Shown: one piece after another, positions 1 through 5,225 of the stretch
Layout: the number at the start of each line of letters is the position of its first letter
How positions within the stretch are numbered: position 1 is the first letter of the stretch
Assembly (NCBI GenBank): GCA_946183715.1
Contig: CAMHDB010000135.1
Span: forward strand, 1-5,497
Length of the DNA: 5,497 bases
Source of the DNA: an uncultured Oscillibacter sp.
Lineage (GTDB): Bacteria; Bacillota; Clostridia; Oscillospirales; Oscillospiraceae
Direction of reading: 5' to 3'
Program-made: the position numbers and the translations under genes
The notes under the pieces: generated by a model
What the model was told of the DNA's origin: nothing
The model's database searches: none
The model's input: only the letters and a program-made list of their open reading frames with translations

Positions 1-207
1 GGGCGTTTGGAGGAAATCGTAGCGCGGCTGGAGCGCGGCGACGCGCCGTTAGCGGATTCTCTGACGCTGTTCGAGGAAGGGACGGCGCTGATCGCGGACT
101 GTTCCGGGGAACTCGACCGCGCCGAACAGAAGGTAGTCAAGCTGATGAAGGGCCCCGACGGCGCGCCAATCGAGACGCCGTTCGCGGGCGGGGAGGAGCC
201 GTCATGA
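1..207 (+). CDS. xseB: Exodeoxyribonuclease VII small subunit, 5'-truncated
   Basis: Small subunit of exonuclease VII, which with XseA degrades single-stranded DNA to oligonucleotides in the cytoplasm. The frame is open from base 1 and ends at TGA 205-207, leaving 68 visible residues. The sequence reads G-R-L-E-E-I-V, then a stretch with the family pattern LERGDAPLADSLTLFEEGTA, then DRAEQKV. This is the classic XseB two-helix hairpin with the conserved LEEIV, L-E-x-G, SL-x-LFEEG and L-x-x-AEQKV blocks. XseB proteins are about 70-85 residues, so only roughly the first 8-10 residues should lie upstream of the window. The TTG at 7 is inside the conserved first helix and is not the real start. 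The last four bases overlap the ispA start (ATGA at 204-207), so the two genes are almost certainly cotranscribed and translationally coupled, as often seen in bacteria. The C-terminal 20 residues are acidic, poorly conserved tail. Confidence 0.93.
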   Translation, partial: GRLEEIVARLERGDAPLADSLTLFEEGTALIADCSGELDRAEQKVVKLMKGPDGAPIETPFAGGEEPS

Positions 208-1070
208 ATTTCGCGCGACAGTACGACGAGTACCGGGAGGCGGTGGAGGCGCATTTGGGCGGGCTGTTCGCGGAGAAAGCGCCGTGGGCCGACTTGTACG
301 AGGCCATGCGCTACAGTCTGCTTGCGGGCGGGAAGCGTGTCCGGCCCGTACTGACGCTCGCGTTCGCGGCGGCGGGCGGTGCCGACTGGCGTCTGGCGCT
401 GCCCGTCGGCTGTGCGCTCGAACTCGTCCACACCTACTCCCTGATTCACGACGATTTACCCTGCATGGACGACGACGACTTCCGGCGGGGGCGTCCGGCG
501 AATCACAAGGCCTACGGGGAGACCCTAGCCGTACTCGCCGGGGACGCCCTGCAGCCGGAGGCGTTCCGTCTGATTGCGGACGCGCCGGGCCTCGACGCCG
601 AAACCCGGATAGCGTGTGTACGGATACTCGCGGAGGCGTGCGGGGCGTCGGGCATGGTCGCCGGACAGGTTCTCGATACGCTCCACGCGTCCAAAACTGC
701 CGACGAACTCCGGGAGGTACACCGCCTGAAAACGGGCGCGATGATTGCGGGGAGCTGTCAATTAGGGGCGGCGGTGTCGGGGGTGCCCGGACTGCTGGCC
801 GCGGCGGCGGAGTACGGGCACGGAATCGGGCTGGCGTTCCAGATTCGCGACGACGTGCTCGACGTGACCGCCGACGCGGCGGAGTTCGGCAAGCCGATAG
901 GTTCCGACAAAGAGAGCGGCAAAGTGACCTATGTCGACCTGTACGGCGTGGACAAGTGCGGCGAACTGGTACGGGCCTGTACTGAGGAGGCAGTCGCGGC
1001 GGTGTCGGCCTACGACGGCGACGGATTCCTCGCGGAATTGGCCCGTTCCCTGTCCGCGCGGCGCAAATAG
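204..1070 (+). CDS. ispA: Farnesyl diphosphate synthase-type polyprenyl synthetase
   Basis: Predicted to condense IPP with DMAPP/GPP to give farnesyl diphosphate, precursor of undecaprenyl phosphate, quinones and other isoprenoids; cytoplasmic. It has 288 residues, the normal family length. Visible motifs are GGKRVRP at 42-48 and the first aspartate-rich motif at 83-89 (DDLPCMD, followed by DDDFRRGRP). Further along are HRLKTG at 173-178, the second aspartate-rich motif DDVLD at 216-220, and the downstream GSDKESGKVTY at 233-243. The four-residue spacing inside the first motif (DDxxxxD) and Tyr78 five residues before it are typical of bacterial short-chain FPP synthases of the IspA type. The ATG at 204 has an excellent Shine-Dalgarno (GGAGGAG, 192-198) five bases upstream and overlaps the xseB stop. 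Residues 117-119 (QPE after LAGDAL) are less usual than the common leucine/threonine-rich continuation. No dxs gene follows, although dxs is a frequent next gene in related loci; a hairpin ends the unit. Exact product length (GPP, FPP or GGPP) cannot be settled from sequence alone. Confidence 0.95.
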   Translation: MNFARQYDEYREAVEAHLGGLFAEKAPWADLYEAMRYSLLAGGKRVRPVLTLAFAAAGGADWRLALPVGCALELVHTYSLIHDDLPCMDDDDFRRGRPANHKAYGETLAVLAGDALQPEAFRLIADAPGLDAETRIACVRILAEACGASGMVAGQVLDTLHASKTADELREVHRLKTGAMIAGSCQLGAAVSGVPGLLAAAAEYGHGIGLAFQIRDDVLDVTADAAEFGKPIGSDKESGKVTYVDLYGVDKCGELVRACTEEAVAAVSAYDGDGFLAELARSLSARRK

Positions 1071-1080
1071 GCGGAAAAAC

Positions 1081-1120
1081 CCGGCCTGTACGGTTTCCCC
1101 GTGCGGGCCGGAAATCTTCT
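1081..1120. terminator. GC-rich hairpin between convergent genes, probably bidirectional terminator
   Basis: CCGGCCTGTACGG (1081-1093) pairs with CCGTGCGGGCCGG (1099-1111). This gives 13 base pairs (two of them G-U) closing a five-base loop, starting 11 nt after the ispA stop. On the plus strand it is followed by AAATCTTCTT, a moderately U-rich tail. On the minus strand, reading out of the YhhN gene, it is followed by G then five T (1079-1075), a better U-tract, though the two G-U pairs become A-C mismatches there. Its position between two converging genes fits a shared rho-independent terminator. Confidence 0.7.
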
Positions 1121-1143
1121 TACCGAAACCATGCGGGCCGGAA
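1102..1143 (+). repeat. 12-bp direct repeat duplicating the hairpin 3' arm
   Basis: TGCGGGCCGGAA occurs at 1102-1113 and again at 1132-1143, exactly 30 bp apart, with no mismatch. The first copy is the 3' arm of the hairpin at 1081-1111. The second copy is extended leftward by GAAACCA and can pair with the same 5' arm. The second copy ends four bases before the YhhN stop codon (TTA at 1147-1149 on the plus strand). Confidence 0.8.
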
Positions 1144-1146
1144 GCG

Positions 1147-1827
1147 TTACACACGGATTCTCTCCGCGTAGGACAGCACAATCAGCACTTGCGCGGGTAC
1201 GTAGAACGTCCAGACGGCGAGTTTCGCGACGAATTGGAAGAGCGTCCCCGCCGGGAGCATGATTTCCAGCGCGACGCTGATGTCGCCGATAAAGAAGGAA
1301 GTCAGGCCGAGCGCAAACAGCAACGCCGCGAAAGTTTTATCCGTGCGGCGCGCGAGCCACGCGCATACCGCGTTGGCCCCGACGAGGGTCAGGTTGAACA
1401 GGCCGAGCGCGTTCGGGAACGTCAAAAGTCCGATTGCCCGCGCGAACAGCAACGCCGCGACGAGTAAGGCCGCGCGCACGCACAGGTTGCGGAAGTCGGG
1501 GCGCAGATAGGCGGCGTAGATGATTTCCACGGTGCAGAAGCAGACAAAGCCCGGAATATACATACCCTCTCCGCCCGTGAGGGTGAGGAAAATGTCGGCG
1601 ACGCAGTTGACCAGAAGGGCGCAGAAGATGAGCGCCTCGTGCCGGTAGGCCGGCGAGAAGCCGTAGCGCCAGAAGAGGTGTACGCCCATGACGGTGTTGC
1701 CGAGAATCGCCGAGTACATGATACACTTTGTGAGCTGTACGGGCATGGCGAACTCCGCGACTTTAATCGCGACGAAAATCAGGGCCTCGAACGTCAGGTA
1801 GACGCGAATGTCTTTGCGCTGTAGCAT
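1147..1827 (-). CDS. YhhN/TMEM86-family membrane protein (lysoplasmalogenase-like)
   Basis: A 226-residue, strongly hydrophobic protein with about seven to eight predicted membrane segments. Approximate positions are 10-27, 33-52, 63-83, 90-108, 116-132, 138-157, 165-186 and 197-219. It resembles the YhhN/TMEM86 family in length and in its two hallmark acidic blocks. One is around Asp78 (N-C-V-A-D-I-F-L, followed by a glycine-bearing helix and an E-I-I-Y segment). The other is around Asp182 (F-F-I-G-D-I-S-V-A-L-E), followed by a closing helix ending AQVLIVLSYAER. Characterised family members hydrolyse the vinyl-ether bond of lysoplasmalogens, and many anaerobic Clostridia make plasmalogens, so ether-lipid turnover is plausible; the activity here is inferred. 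Position 101 is Glu where many members have His. The start at 1827 is supported by AAAGGGG seven bases upstream (plus 1835-1841). It appears monocistronic: a promoter-like element lies just upstream and a terminator-like hairpin downstream. Confidence 0.8.
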   Translation of the reverse strand: MLQRKDIRVYLTFEALIFVAIKVAEFAMPVQLTKCIMYSAILGNTVMGVHLFWRYGFSPAYRHEALIFCALLVNCVADIFLTLTGGEGMYIPGFVCFCTVEIIYAAYLRPDFRNLCVRAALLVAALLFARAIGLLTFPNALGLFNLTLVGANAVCAWLARRTDKTFAALLFALGLTSFFIGDISVALEIMLPAGTLFQFVAKLAVWTFYVPAQVLIVLSYAERIRV

Positions 1828-1853
1828 AGGATTTCCCCTTTCCGTTTTTTACC

Positions 1854-1862
1854 ATGATATCA
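1854..1862 (-). promoter_or_regulatory. Extended -10 promoter element for the YhhN gene
   Basis: Read on the minus strand this is TGATATCAT, an extended -10 (TG-n-TATCAT, five of six matches to TATAAT). No convincing -35 lies 16-18 bp upstream, which is tolerated by extended -10 promoters. Transcription would start near 1847, giving a leader of about 20 nt that contains the AAAGGGG ribosome site. Confidence 0.4.
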
Positions 1863-1880
1863 ACCCGAAAGTTTCCGGTT
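1862..1880. promoter_or_regulatory. Imperfect 19-bp palindrome, possible operator
   Basis: AACCCGAAAGTTTCCGGTT has two nine-base arms around a central G1871; eight of the nine pairs match and the single mismatch is C-C. It lies directly upstream of the extended -10 of the minus-strand YhhN gene, where a -10/-35 spacer would be, and about 65 bp upstream of the divergent deacetylase gene. The position suits a repressor site, but no regulator family is recognised. Confidence 0.35.
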
Positions 1881-1928
1881 GCCGCATACTTTACGAATTT
1901 CGGGGCATGATGACAGTTACCTGAAACC

Positions 1929-1935
1929 AAGGGGG
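1929..1935 (+). promoter_or_regulatory. Ribosome binding site deciding the pdaA start
   Basis: AAGGGGG ends one base before the in-frame TTG at 1937, too close to serve it, but ten bases before the ATG at 1946. This favours the ATG and a 276-residue protein. Confidence 0.6.
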
Positions 1936-1945
1936 ATTGACCGTC

Positions 1946-2776
1946 ATGCCGCGTTCGCACCGACGTTTCCTGTTATACGTCCTTTTGCCGCTGACATTCG
2001 TATTGTTATTCGCCGTCCTGTACCGCAACGGCAGACAGAAAGTGTCTGTCGTATCGGGTTCGGCGGCGGTTCCGGCGTCCGCCGCGAACTGGGGGCTCTC
2101 CTTCCCGAAAGAGGGTGGGACGCCTATCGGCAACGCCACGCAAGAGGAGTTGTCGCGCTACGACGCCCACTTTCTGGGCGATATCGGAAAGCGGGTGCTG
2201 TACCTGACGTTCGACTGTGGCTACGAGAACGGCTACACGAACCAAATCCTTGACGCGCTGAAGAAGCACAACGCCCCGGCGGCGTTTTTCGTCGTGGGCA
2301 ACATGGTCGAGACGGCCCCGGATATCGTGCGGCGCATGGGCGACGAGGGGCACATCGTGGGGAATCACACCTACCACCACCCGGACATGTCGAAAATCGC
2401 CGCGCAGGAGGATTTCGAGCAGGAGCTGGAAAGCCTCGCGGCGCTCTACCGCGACACGACGGGCCGGGAGTTGTCGCACTACTACCGCCCGCCGCAGGGC
2501 AAGTACAGCGTGGAGAATTTGCGGCAGGCGCAGGCGCTGGGCTATAAGACTATTTTTTGGAGTTTGGCCTACGTCGACTGGTACCAAGACAAGCAGCCGA
2601 CGCACGAAGAGGCCTACGGAAAGCTGTTGCCGCGCATTCACGACGGCGCAATCGTGCTCTTGCACTCGACTTCCCGTACAAACGCCGAGATTTTAGATGA
2701 CCTTCTGACGCGCTGGGAAGAAATGGGTTTCACATTCGCTTCGCTGGACGAGCTGCCGGACACCGCTTCCGTATAG
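1946..2776 (+). CDS. pdaA: Polysaccharide deacetylase, PdaA-like (delta-lactam biosynthesis)
   Basis: Predicted to remove the N-acetyl group from MurNAc of peptidoglycan, the step that leads to muramic delta-lactam in spore cortex in Bacillus; it acts outside the membrane. The protein has 276 residues. The first seven are basic, followed by one hydrophobic segment at about 8-26 that lacks a clear cleavage site, so a membrane anchor is likely. The pre-domain carries the PdaA-type pattern NWGL (48-51), then RYDAHFLGD (71-79). The NodB homology domain has LTFDCGYENGYT at 87-98 with Asp90, GNHTYHHPD at 139-147 (metal ligands His141 and His145), and YRPPQGKYS at 180-188. It ends with FWSLAYVDW at 204-212 and LLHSTSRTNAEILDD at 238-252. 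The residue after Asp90 is Cys, where classical NodB proteins have a second Asp and Bacillus PdaA has Asn. This, with the DNAL-like tail, points to the PdaA subgroup rather than a chitin or GlcNAc deacetylase. The gene is alone on its strand and converges with the kinase/phosphatase operon. It suggests, but does not prove, a spore former. Confidence 0.9.
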   Translation: MPRSHRRFLLYVLLPLTFVLLFAVLYRNGRQKVSVVSGSAAVPASAANWGLSFPKEGGTPIGNATQEELSRYDAHFLGDIGKRVLYLTFDCGYENGYTNQILDALKKHNAPAAFFVVGNMVETAPDIVRRMGDEGHIVGNHTYHHPDMSKIAAQEDFEQELESLAALYRDTTGRELSHYYRPPQGKYSVENLRQAQALGYKTIFWSLAYVDWYQDKQPTHEEAYGKLLPRIHDGAIVLLHSTSRTNAEILDDLLTRWEEMGFTFASLDELPDTASV

Positions 2777-2813
2777 TCGGCGGCGCGCAACGGAGGAAAA
2801 AGGAGTGCAAAGA

Positions 2814-2838
2814 AGCAACAGAGGAGGCGGTTGTTGCT
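2814..2838 (-). terminator. Hairpin after the phosphatase gene, probable terminator
   Basis: AGCAACA (2814-2820) pairs exactly with TGTTGCT (2832-2838), plus one G-T pair, around a nine-base loop. Read on the minus strand it begins one base after the phosphatase stop codon and is followed by TCTTTGCACTCC and then TTTTT. The U-tract directly after the stem is short and interrupted, so termination may be weak. It also sits 37 bp beyond the pdaA stop and could contribute from that side. Confidence 0.45.
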
Positions 2839-2839
2839 G

Positions 2840-3520
2840 TCAGGAGGCGGTCGTGTCGGCGAAGAGGTCTTCCTGATGCCGGAGGATATCCGGGGAGACT
2901 TTCCGGGTCAGGAAATCCCAGTCGGGGCGGCGGGACGTGAGGTTGTGCGCGTCGCTCCCGAAAATGTACGGACAGCCCTTGGCAATCAGGGAGCGCACAA
3001 GGCGGCGCTCCCGGAGTGTGCGGAAAGCCTCGTTGTTAATCTGGAAGACGGCGTCGGCCTGTAGAACCTCGGCCATTTGCGCGCGGGTGTAGAAACTCGC
3101 GTAGCGGTGGACGTGGGCCAGCACGGGCGTGAGGCCGTAGCGCTGGGAGAGGTCGTAGATTTCCTCCAGCATCCAGTGCGCGAAGGGTGCGTAGGGCAAT
3201 TCGAGCAGGACGTAGGGAGTCTGCGCGAGCGTGAGCAGGTGGACGCCGGGAAGGCGGCTGATTCCCTGCTCAATGGCGACCTCCGCACCGAGGTAGATAT
3301 AGGGCAATGTCAGGCCGGTGTCGGCAATCTGCTCGAAGGCGTCCTGACGGCGCCGGAGCCAGTCGTAGACGCTCTTCTCGCGGTGGGCGTAAAAGTGCGG
3401 CGTGGCGACAATCCGGTCGACGCCCTGCGCCATCATCATGCGTATCATGTCGAGGGAGACGGAAACGTCTTTCGCGCCGTCGTCCATGCGGGGGAGTATG
3501 TGACAATGGTAGTCTGTCAT
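2840..3520 (-). CDS. CpsB/YwqE-type PHP tyrosine-protein phosphatase
   Basis: Metal-dependent phosphatase of the PHP superfamily, expected to dephosphorylate the tyrosine cluster of the kinase encoded just upstream in the same operon. This is the CpsB-CpsD or YwqE-YwqD relationship controlling capsule or exopolysaccharide export. It has 226 residues, slightly shorter than the usual 240-255. The metal-site motifs are all present: DYHCHILPRMDDGAKD at 3-18 (His5, His7, Asp14), TPHF at 40-43 (His42), and LGAEV at 78-82 (Glu80). They continue with LLELPY (Glu107), AHVHRY at 135-140 (His136), and FGSDAHN at 187-193 (Asp190, His192). His138 replaces the Glu seen in the common AHPERY form. Start ATG at 3520 is chosen because the family begins precisely with M-x-D-x-H-x-H. 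The Shine-Dalgarno upstream is weak (AAAGATGGGA), and the kinase stop is only 16 nt upstream, so translational coupling is likely. The reading frame stays open upstream but has no family similarity there. Confidence 0.93.
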   Translation of the reverse strand: MTDYHCHILPRMDDGAKDVSVSLDMIRMMMAQGVDRIVATPHFYAHREKSVYDWLRRRQDAFEQIADTGLTLPYIYLGAEVAIEQGISRLPGVHLLTLAQTPYVLLELPYAPFAHWMLEEIYDLSQRYGLTPVLAHVHRYASFYTRAQMAEVLQADAVFQINNEAFRTLRERRLVRSLIAKGCPYIFGSDAHNLTSRRPDWDFLTRKVSPDILRHQEDLFADTTAS

Positions 3521-3536
3521 AGGCGTCCCATCTTTC

Positions 3537-5150
3537 TTACTGTTCGGGTGTTTCGGGCGTCGGGGGAGGCGCGGGAGAGGGCGCGTCCTTCTCTGCGGGT
3601 TTCTCCGGCGGCGCGGCGACGGCGGTCGTGCGGCGGCGGCCGTAGCCGTAACCGTAGCGGTAGCCGTAGTAGCCGTAGCGGCCGTACCCGGAGGGGTGGC
3701 GCTCCACGTCGTTGACGACAAAGCCGAGCATATTCGCCCCGGACAGCTCCATCTTTTTCATCGTGCCGGAAATGTCCTCGTAGTTGACCTGCCCGTAGCG
3801 CACGACCAGTAAGACGCCGCCCACGGCGCGTATGGACATGGCGTCGCTGACGACGTTCATCGGCGGCGTGTCGATGATGATGTAGTCGTAGCGCCGGGAG
3901 AGGGCGTCAAGCACGTCGGCGAACTGCGACGAGGCGAGCAATTCCGACGGGTTCGGCGGGAGCGGGCCGGACGGCAACAAGTCCAGATTTCCCATGACAT
4001 GCCGCCGTATGGAATCCTCCGCCGACGACATGGAGATGATGAGCGTGGACAGGCCCGTGCTGTTGTCTACGACGAACGTCCGGTGCATGACGGGCTTTCT
4101 CATGTCGGCGTCGATGAGGAGTACGCGGTCGGAAATCTGCGCGAAGGCCAGCGCGATATTCGCCGCCGTCGTCGACTTCCCCTCGTGCGGCGAGGCGCTG
4201 GAAATCACAATCGTTTTACGCTCCGCGGTGCCAAGCGCGAAGACGATGTTGGTCCGGATGGACTTGTAGCCCTCCACGATGTTGAAGGGGATGTTTTCAT
4301 CTGTGATAAGTTTCCGGCGGGGACGTGCGCGGCGCGGACGGCGCGTGGCCTTCCGCTTACGCCGCACGGGCGCGAAGGCGCTCCAGAACGTCCGCACCCG
4401 CGACGGAAACGGCTCCTTCTCGTGGTCGTCGGTACTCTGGATTTCGCCGAGAATTGGCTTTGCGAAGGTTTTCGACAGTTTCTCGATGTCCCGGACGGAA
4501 TCGTCGAAGTAGTCCAGCGCCAGCACGAGGAATATCGACGCGAACAGCCCCGCGGCAAGCCCAATCAGCGTGACAAGCGGGATGTTCGGCGAGACTGGGC
4601 GGTAGTCCGGCACCGCCTCGTCGATGACCTCCACGGAACCCGCGCCCACGACGCGAATCAGCGCCTCCGGGGCGATTCCCACTAAAATATTGCAGATTCG
4701 CGCCGAGACTTCCGGGCTTTTCGTGTTCGCCGTGATTTTCATGACTTCCGTCGAGTTGACGGAGGTCATTTTCACGCACTTGAGCACGTTGGGCGGATTC
4801 GACGGCCCCGCGCCCGGGAACGCCGTCCACAGGGTTTGCTCGTCGAGCGCGGCGCACAACTGCCGCGAGACCTCGTTCATGACCGTCTGGCTGGTCAGCA
4901 CGGCGATGTAGGTACTCACCAGCGATTTCGACGCGTTCAGGTCGTTGAGGTTGACGTTGCCCGTCTGCCGCGACTCCGCCGTGCCGCTGTTGCGCACGTA
5001 CATGGACGCGGAGGCCTCGTAGTGGAACGGCATCCAGAACCGCGCGGCGCACAGCGCCACGACGCCGAACAGCAGAGTAGAAATCAGGATAAACCGGAGC
5101 CGGCCCAGCAGTACGGCGGCAAGATTCCGCAGGGCGTAGGTATGATTCAT
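3537..5150 (-). CDS. Wzz-domain bacterial tyrosine kinase (BY-kinase), one-piece
   Basis: Inner-membrane polysaccharide co-polymerase fused to a cytoplasmic autokinase; expected to govern chain length and export of a capsule or exopolysaccharide by cyclic tyrosine phosphorylation. It has 537 residues. Order: TM1 at about 18-38; external Wzz domain at 40-188; PVSPNIP at 185-191 leading into TM2 (191-212); basic linker at 263-280 (13 of 18 residues Arg or Lys). Then come the oligomerisation motif E293-K296-R299, Walker A SPHEGKST at 320-327 (Lys325), Walker A' LLIDADMRKP at 344-353, and Walker B IIIDTPP at 424-430. The tyrosine cluster at 489-503 has eight tyrosines and is followed by a 34-residue Pro-rich tail. 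Many Firmicutes split this protein in two (CpsC/CpsD, YwqC/YwqD), whereas fused forms are typical of Proteobacteria and also occur in Clostridia. The ATG at 5150 follows AAAGGA by ten bases; longer in-frame starts (5198, 5225) fall inside the promoter and are excluded. It is first gene of the operon, with the phosphatase next. Confidence 0.94.
   Translation of the reverse strand: MNHTYALRNLAAVLLGRLRFILISTLLFGVVALCAARFWMPFHYEASASMYVRNSGTAESRQTGNVNLNDLNASKSLVSTYIAVLTSQTVMNEVSRQLCAALDEQTLWTAFPGAGPSNPPNVLKCVKMTSVNSTEVMKITANTKSPEVSARICNILVGIAPEALIRVVGAGSVEVIDEAVPDYRPVSPNIPLVTLIGLAAGLFASIFLVLALDYFDDSVRDIEKLSKTFAKPILGEIQSTDDHEKEPFPSRVRTFWSAFAPVRRKRKATRRPRRARPRRKLITDENIPFNIVEGYKSIRTNIVFALGTAERKTIVISSASPHEGKSTTAANIALAFAQISDRVLLIDADMRKPVMHRTFVVDNSTGLSTLIISMSSAEDSIRRHVMGNLDLLPSGPLPPNPSELLASSQFADVLDALSRRYDYIIIDTPPMNVVSDAMSIRAVGGVLLVVRYGQVNYEDISGTMKKMELSGANMLGFVVNDVERHPSGYGRYGYYGYRYGYGYGRRRTTAVAAPPEKPAEKDAPSPAPPPTPETPEQ
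3642..3686 (-). repeat. Tyr-Gly repeat tract encoding the kinase phosphorylation cluster
   Basis: These 15 codons encode residues 489-503, YGRYGYYGYRYGYGY, mostly alternating TAC and glycine or arginine codons. On the plus strand it appears as repeated CCGTAG-like hexamers. Tyrosines are at 489, 492, 494, 495, 497, 499, 501 and 503. In BY-kinases this cluster is the autophosphorylation target and the substrate of the CpsB-type phosphatase. Confidence 0.85.
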
Positions 5151-5171
5151 GAGCTTACGTTCCTTTCTGGC

Positions 5172-5193
5172 GCGTCCCGCGCGGGATGACGCG
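5172..5193 (-). promoter_or_regulatory. Palindrome at the 5' end of the operon leader
   Basis: TCCCGCGCGGGA (5175-5186) is a perfect 12-bp palindrome, flanked by GCG on one side and CGC on the other after a three-base offset. It lies at about +4 to +15 of the predicted transcript. It can act as a DNA operator overlapping the start site or as an RNA hairpin at the 5' end; the sequence does not distinguish the two. Confidence 0.45.
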
Positions 5194-5196
5194 TCC

Positions 5197-5225
5197 ATTA
5201 TATCCGGCGGAAAAACGGATGTCAA
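5197..5225 (-). promoter_or_regulatory. Consensus sigma-A-type promoter of the kinase-phosphatase operon
   Basis: Read on the minus strand: TTGACA at 5225-5220, a 17-bp spacer, then TATAAT at 5202-5197. Both hexamers match consensus at all six positions with optimal spacing. Transcription should begin near 5190, leaving a leader of about 40 nt that carries a perfect 12-bp palindrome and the AAAGGA ribosome site (plus 5161-5166). Confidence 0.9.

Noticed and set aside
931..1467. Plus-strand open frame of 178 codons
   Set aside because: It runs out of frame through the end of ispA, crosses the terminator hairpin and lies antisense to the YhhN gene. Its composition is that of a GC-rich shadow frame with no recognisable motif.
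1937..1945. TTG start for the deacetylase
   Set aside because: It lies one base from the AAGGGGG ribosome site, too close for initiation. The ATG at 1946 is better placed and leaves a normal N-terminal anchor.
2006..2665. Minus-strand open frame of 219 codons opposite pdaA
   Set aside because: The opposite strand carries a full, motif-complete deacetylase. The antisense product is Arg/Val-rich with no domain pattern.
2831..3064. Plus-strand frame preceded by AGGAGG
   Set aside because: The Shine-Dalgarno-like sequence is part of the hairpin loop and direct repeat. The frame is antisense to the metal-binding C-terminus of the phosphatase.
2840..3721. A longer form of the phosphatase starting at 3721
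   Set aside because: The extra N-terminal residues are low-complexity Ala/Thr/Pro/Arg sequence made by reading the kinase tyrosine tract in another frame. The family begins exactly at the M-T-D-Y-H-C-H start (3520).
3999..4685. Plus-strand open frame of 228 codons opposite the kinase
   Set aside because: It is antisense to the conserved kinase domain and is Arg/Asp-rich, as expected of the complement of a GC-rich gene.
4357..5052. Minus-strand open frame of 231 codons inside the kinase gene
   Set aside because: It is a frame-shifted reading of the Wzz region. The kinase frame has all expected motifs and the ribosome site.
5151..5225. Upstream starts for the kinase (5198 or 5225)
   Set aside because: They fall within the -10 and -35 hexamers, before the predicted transcription start, and lack similarity to the family N-terminus.
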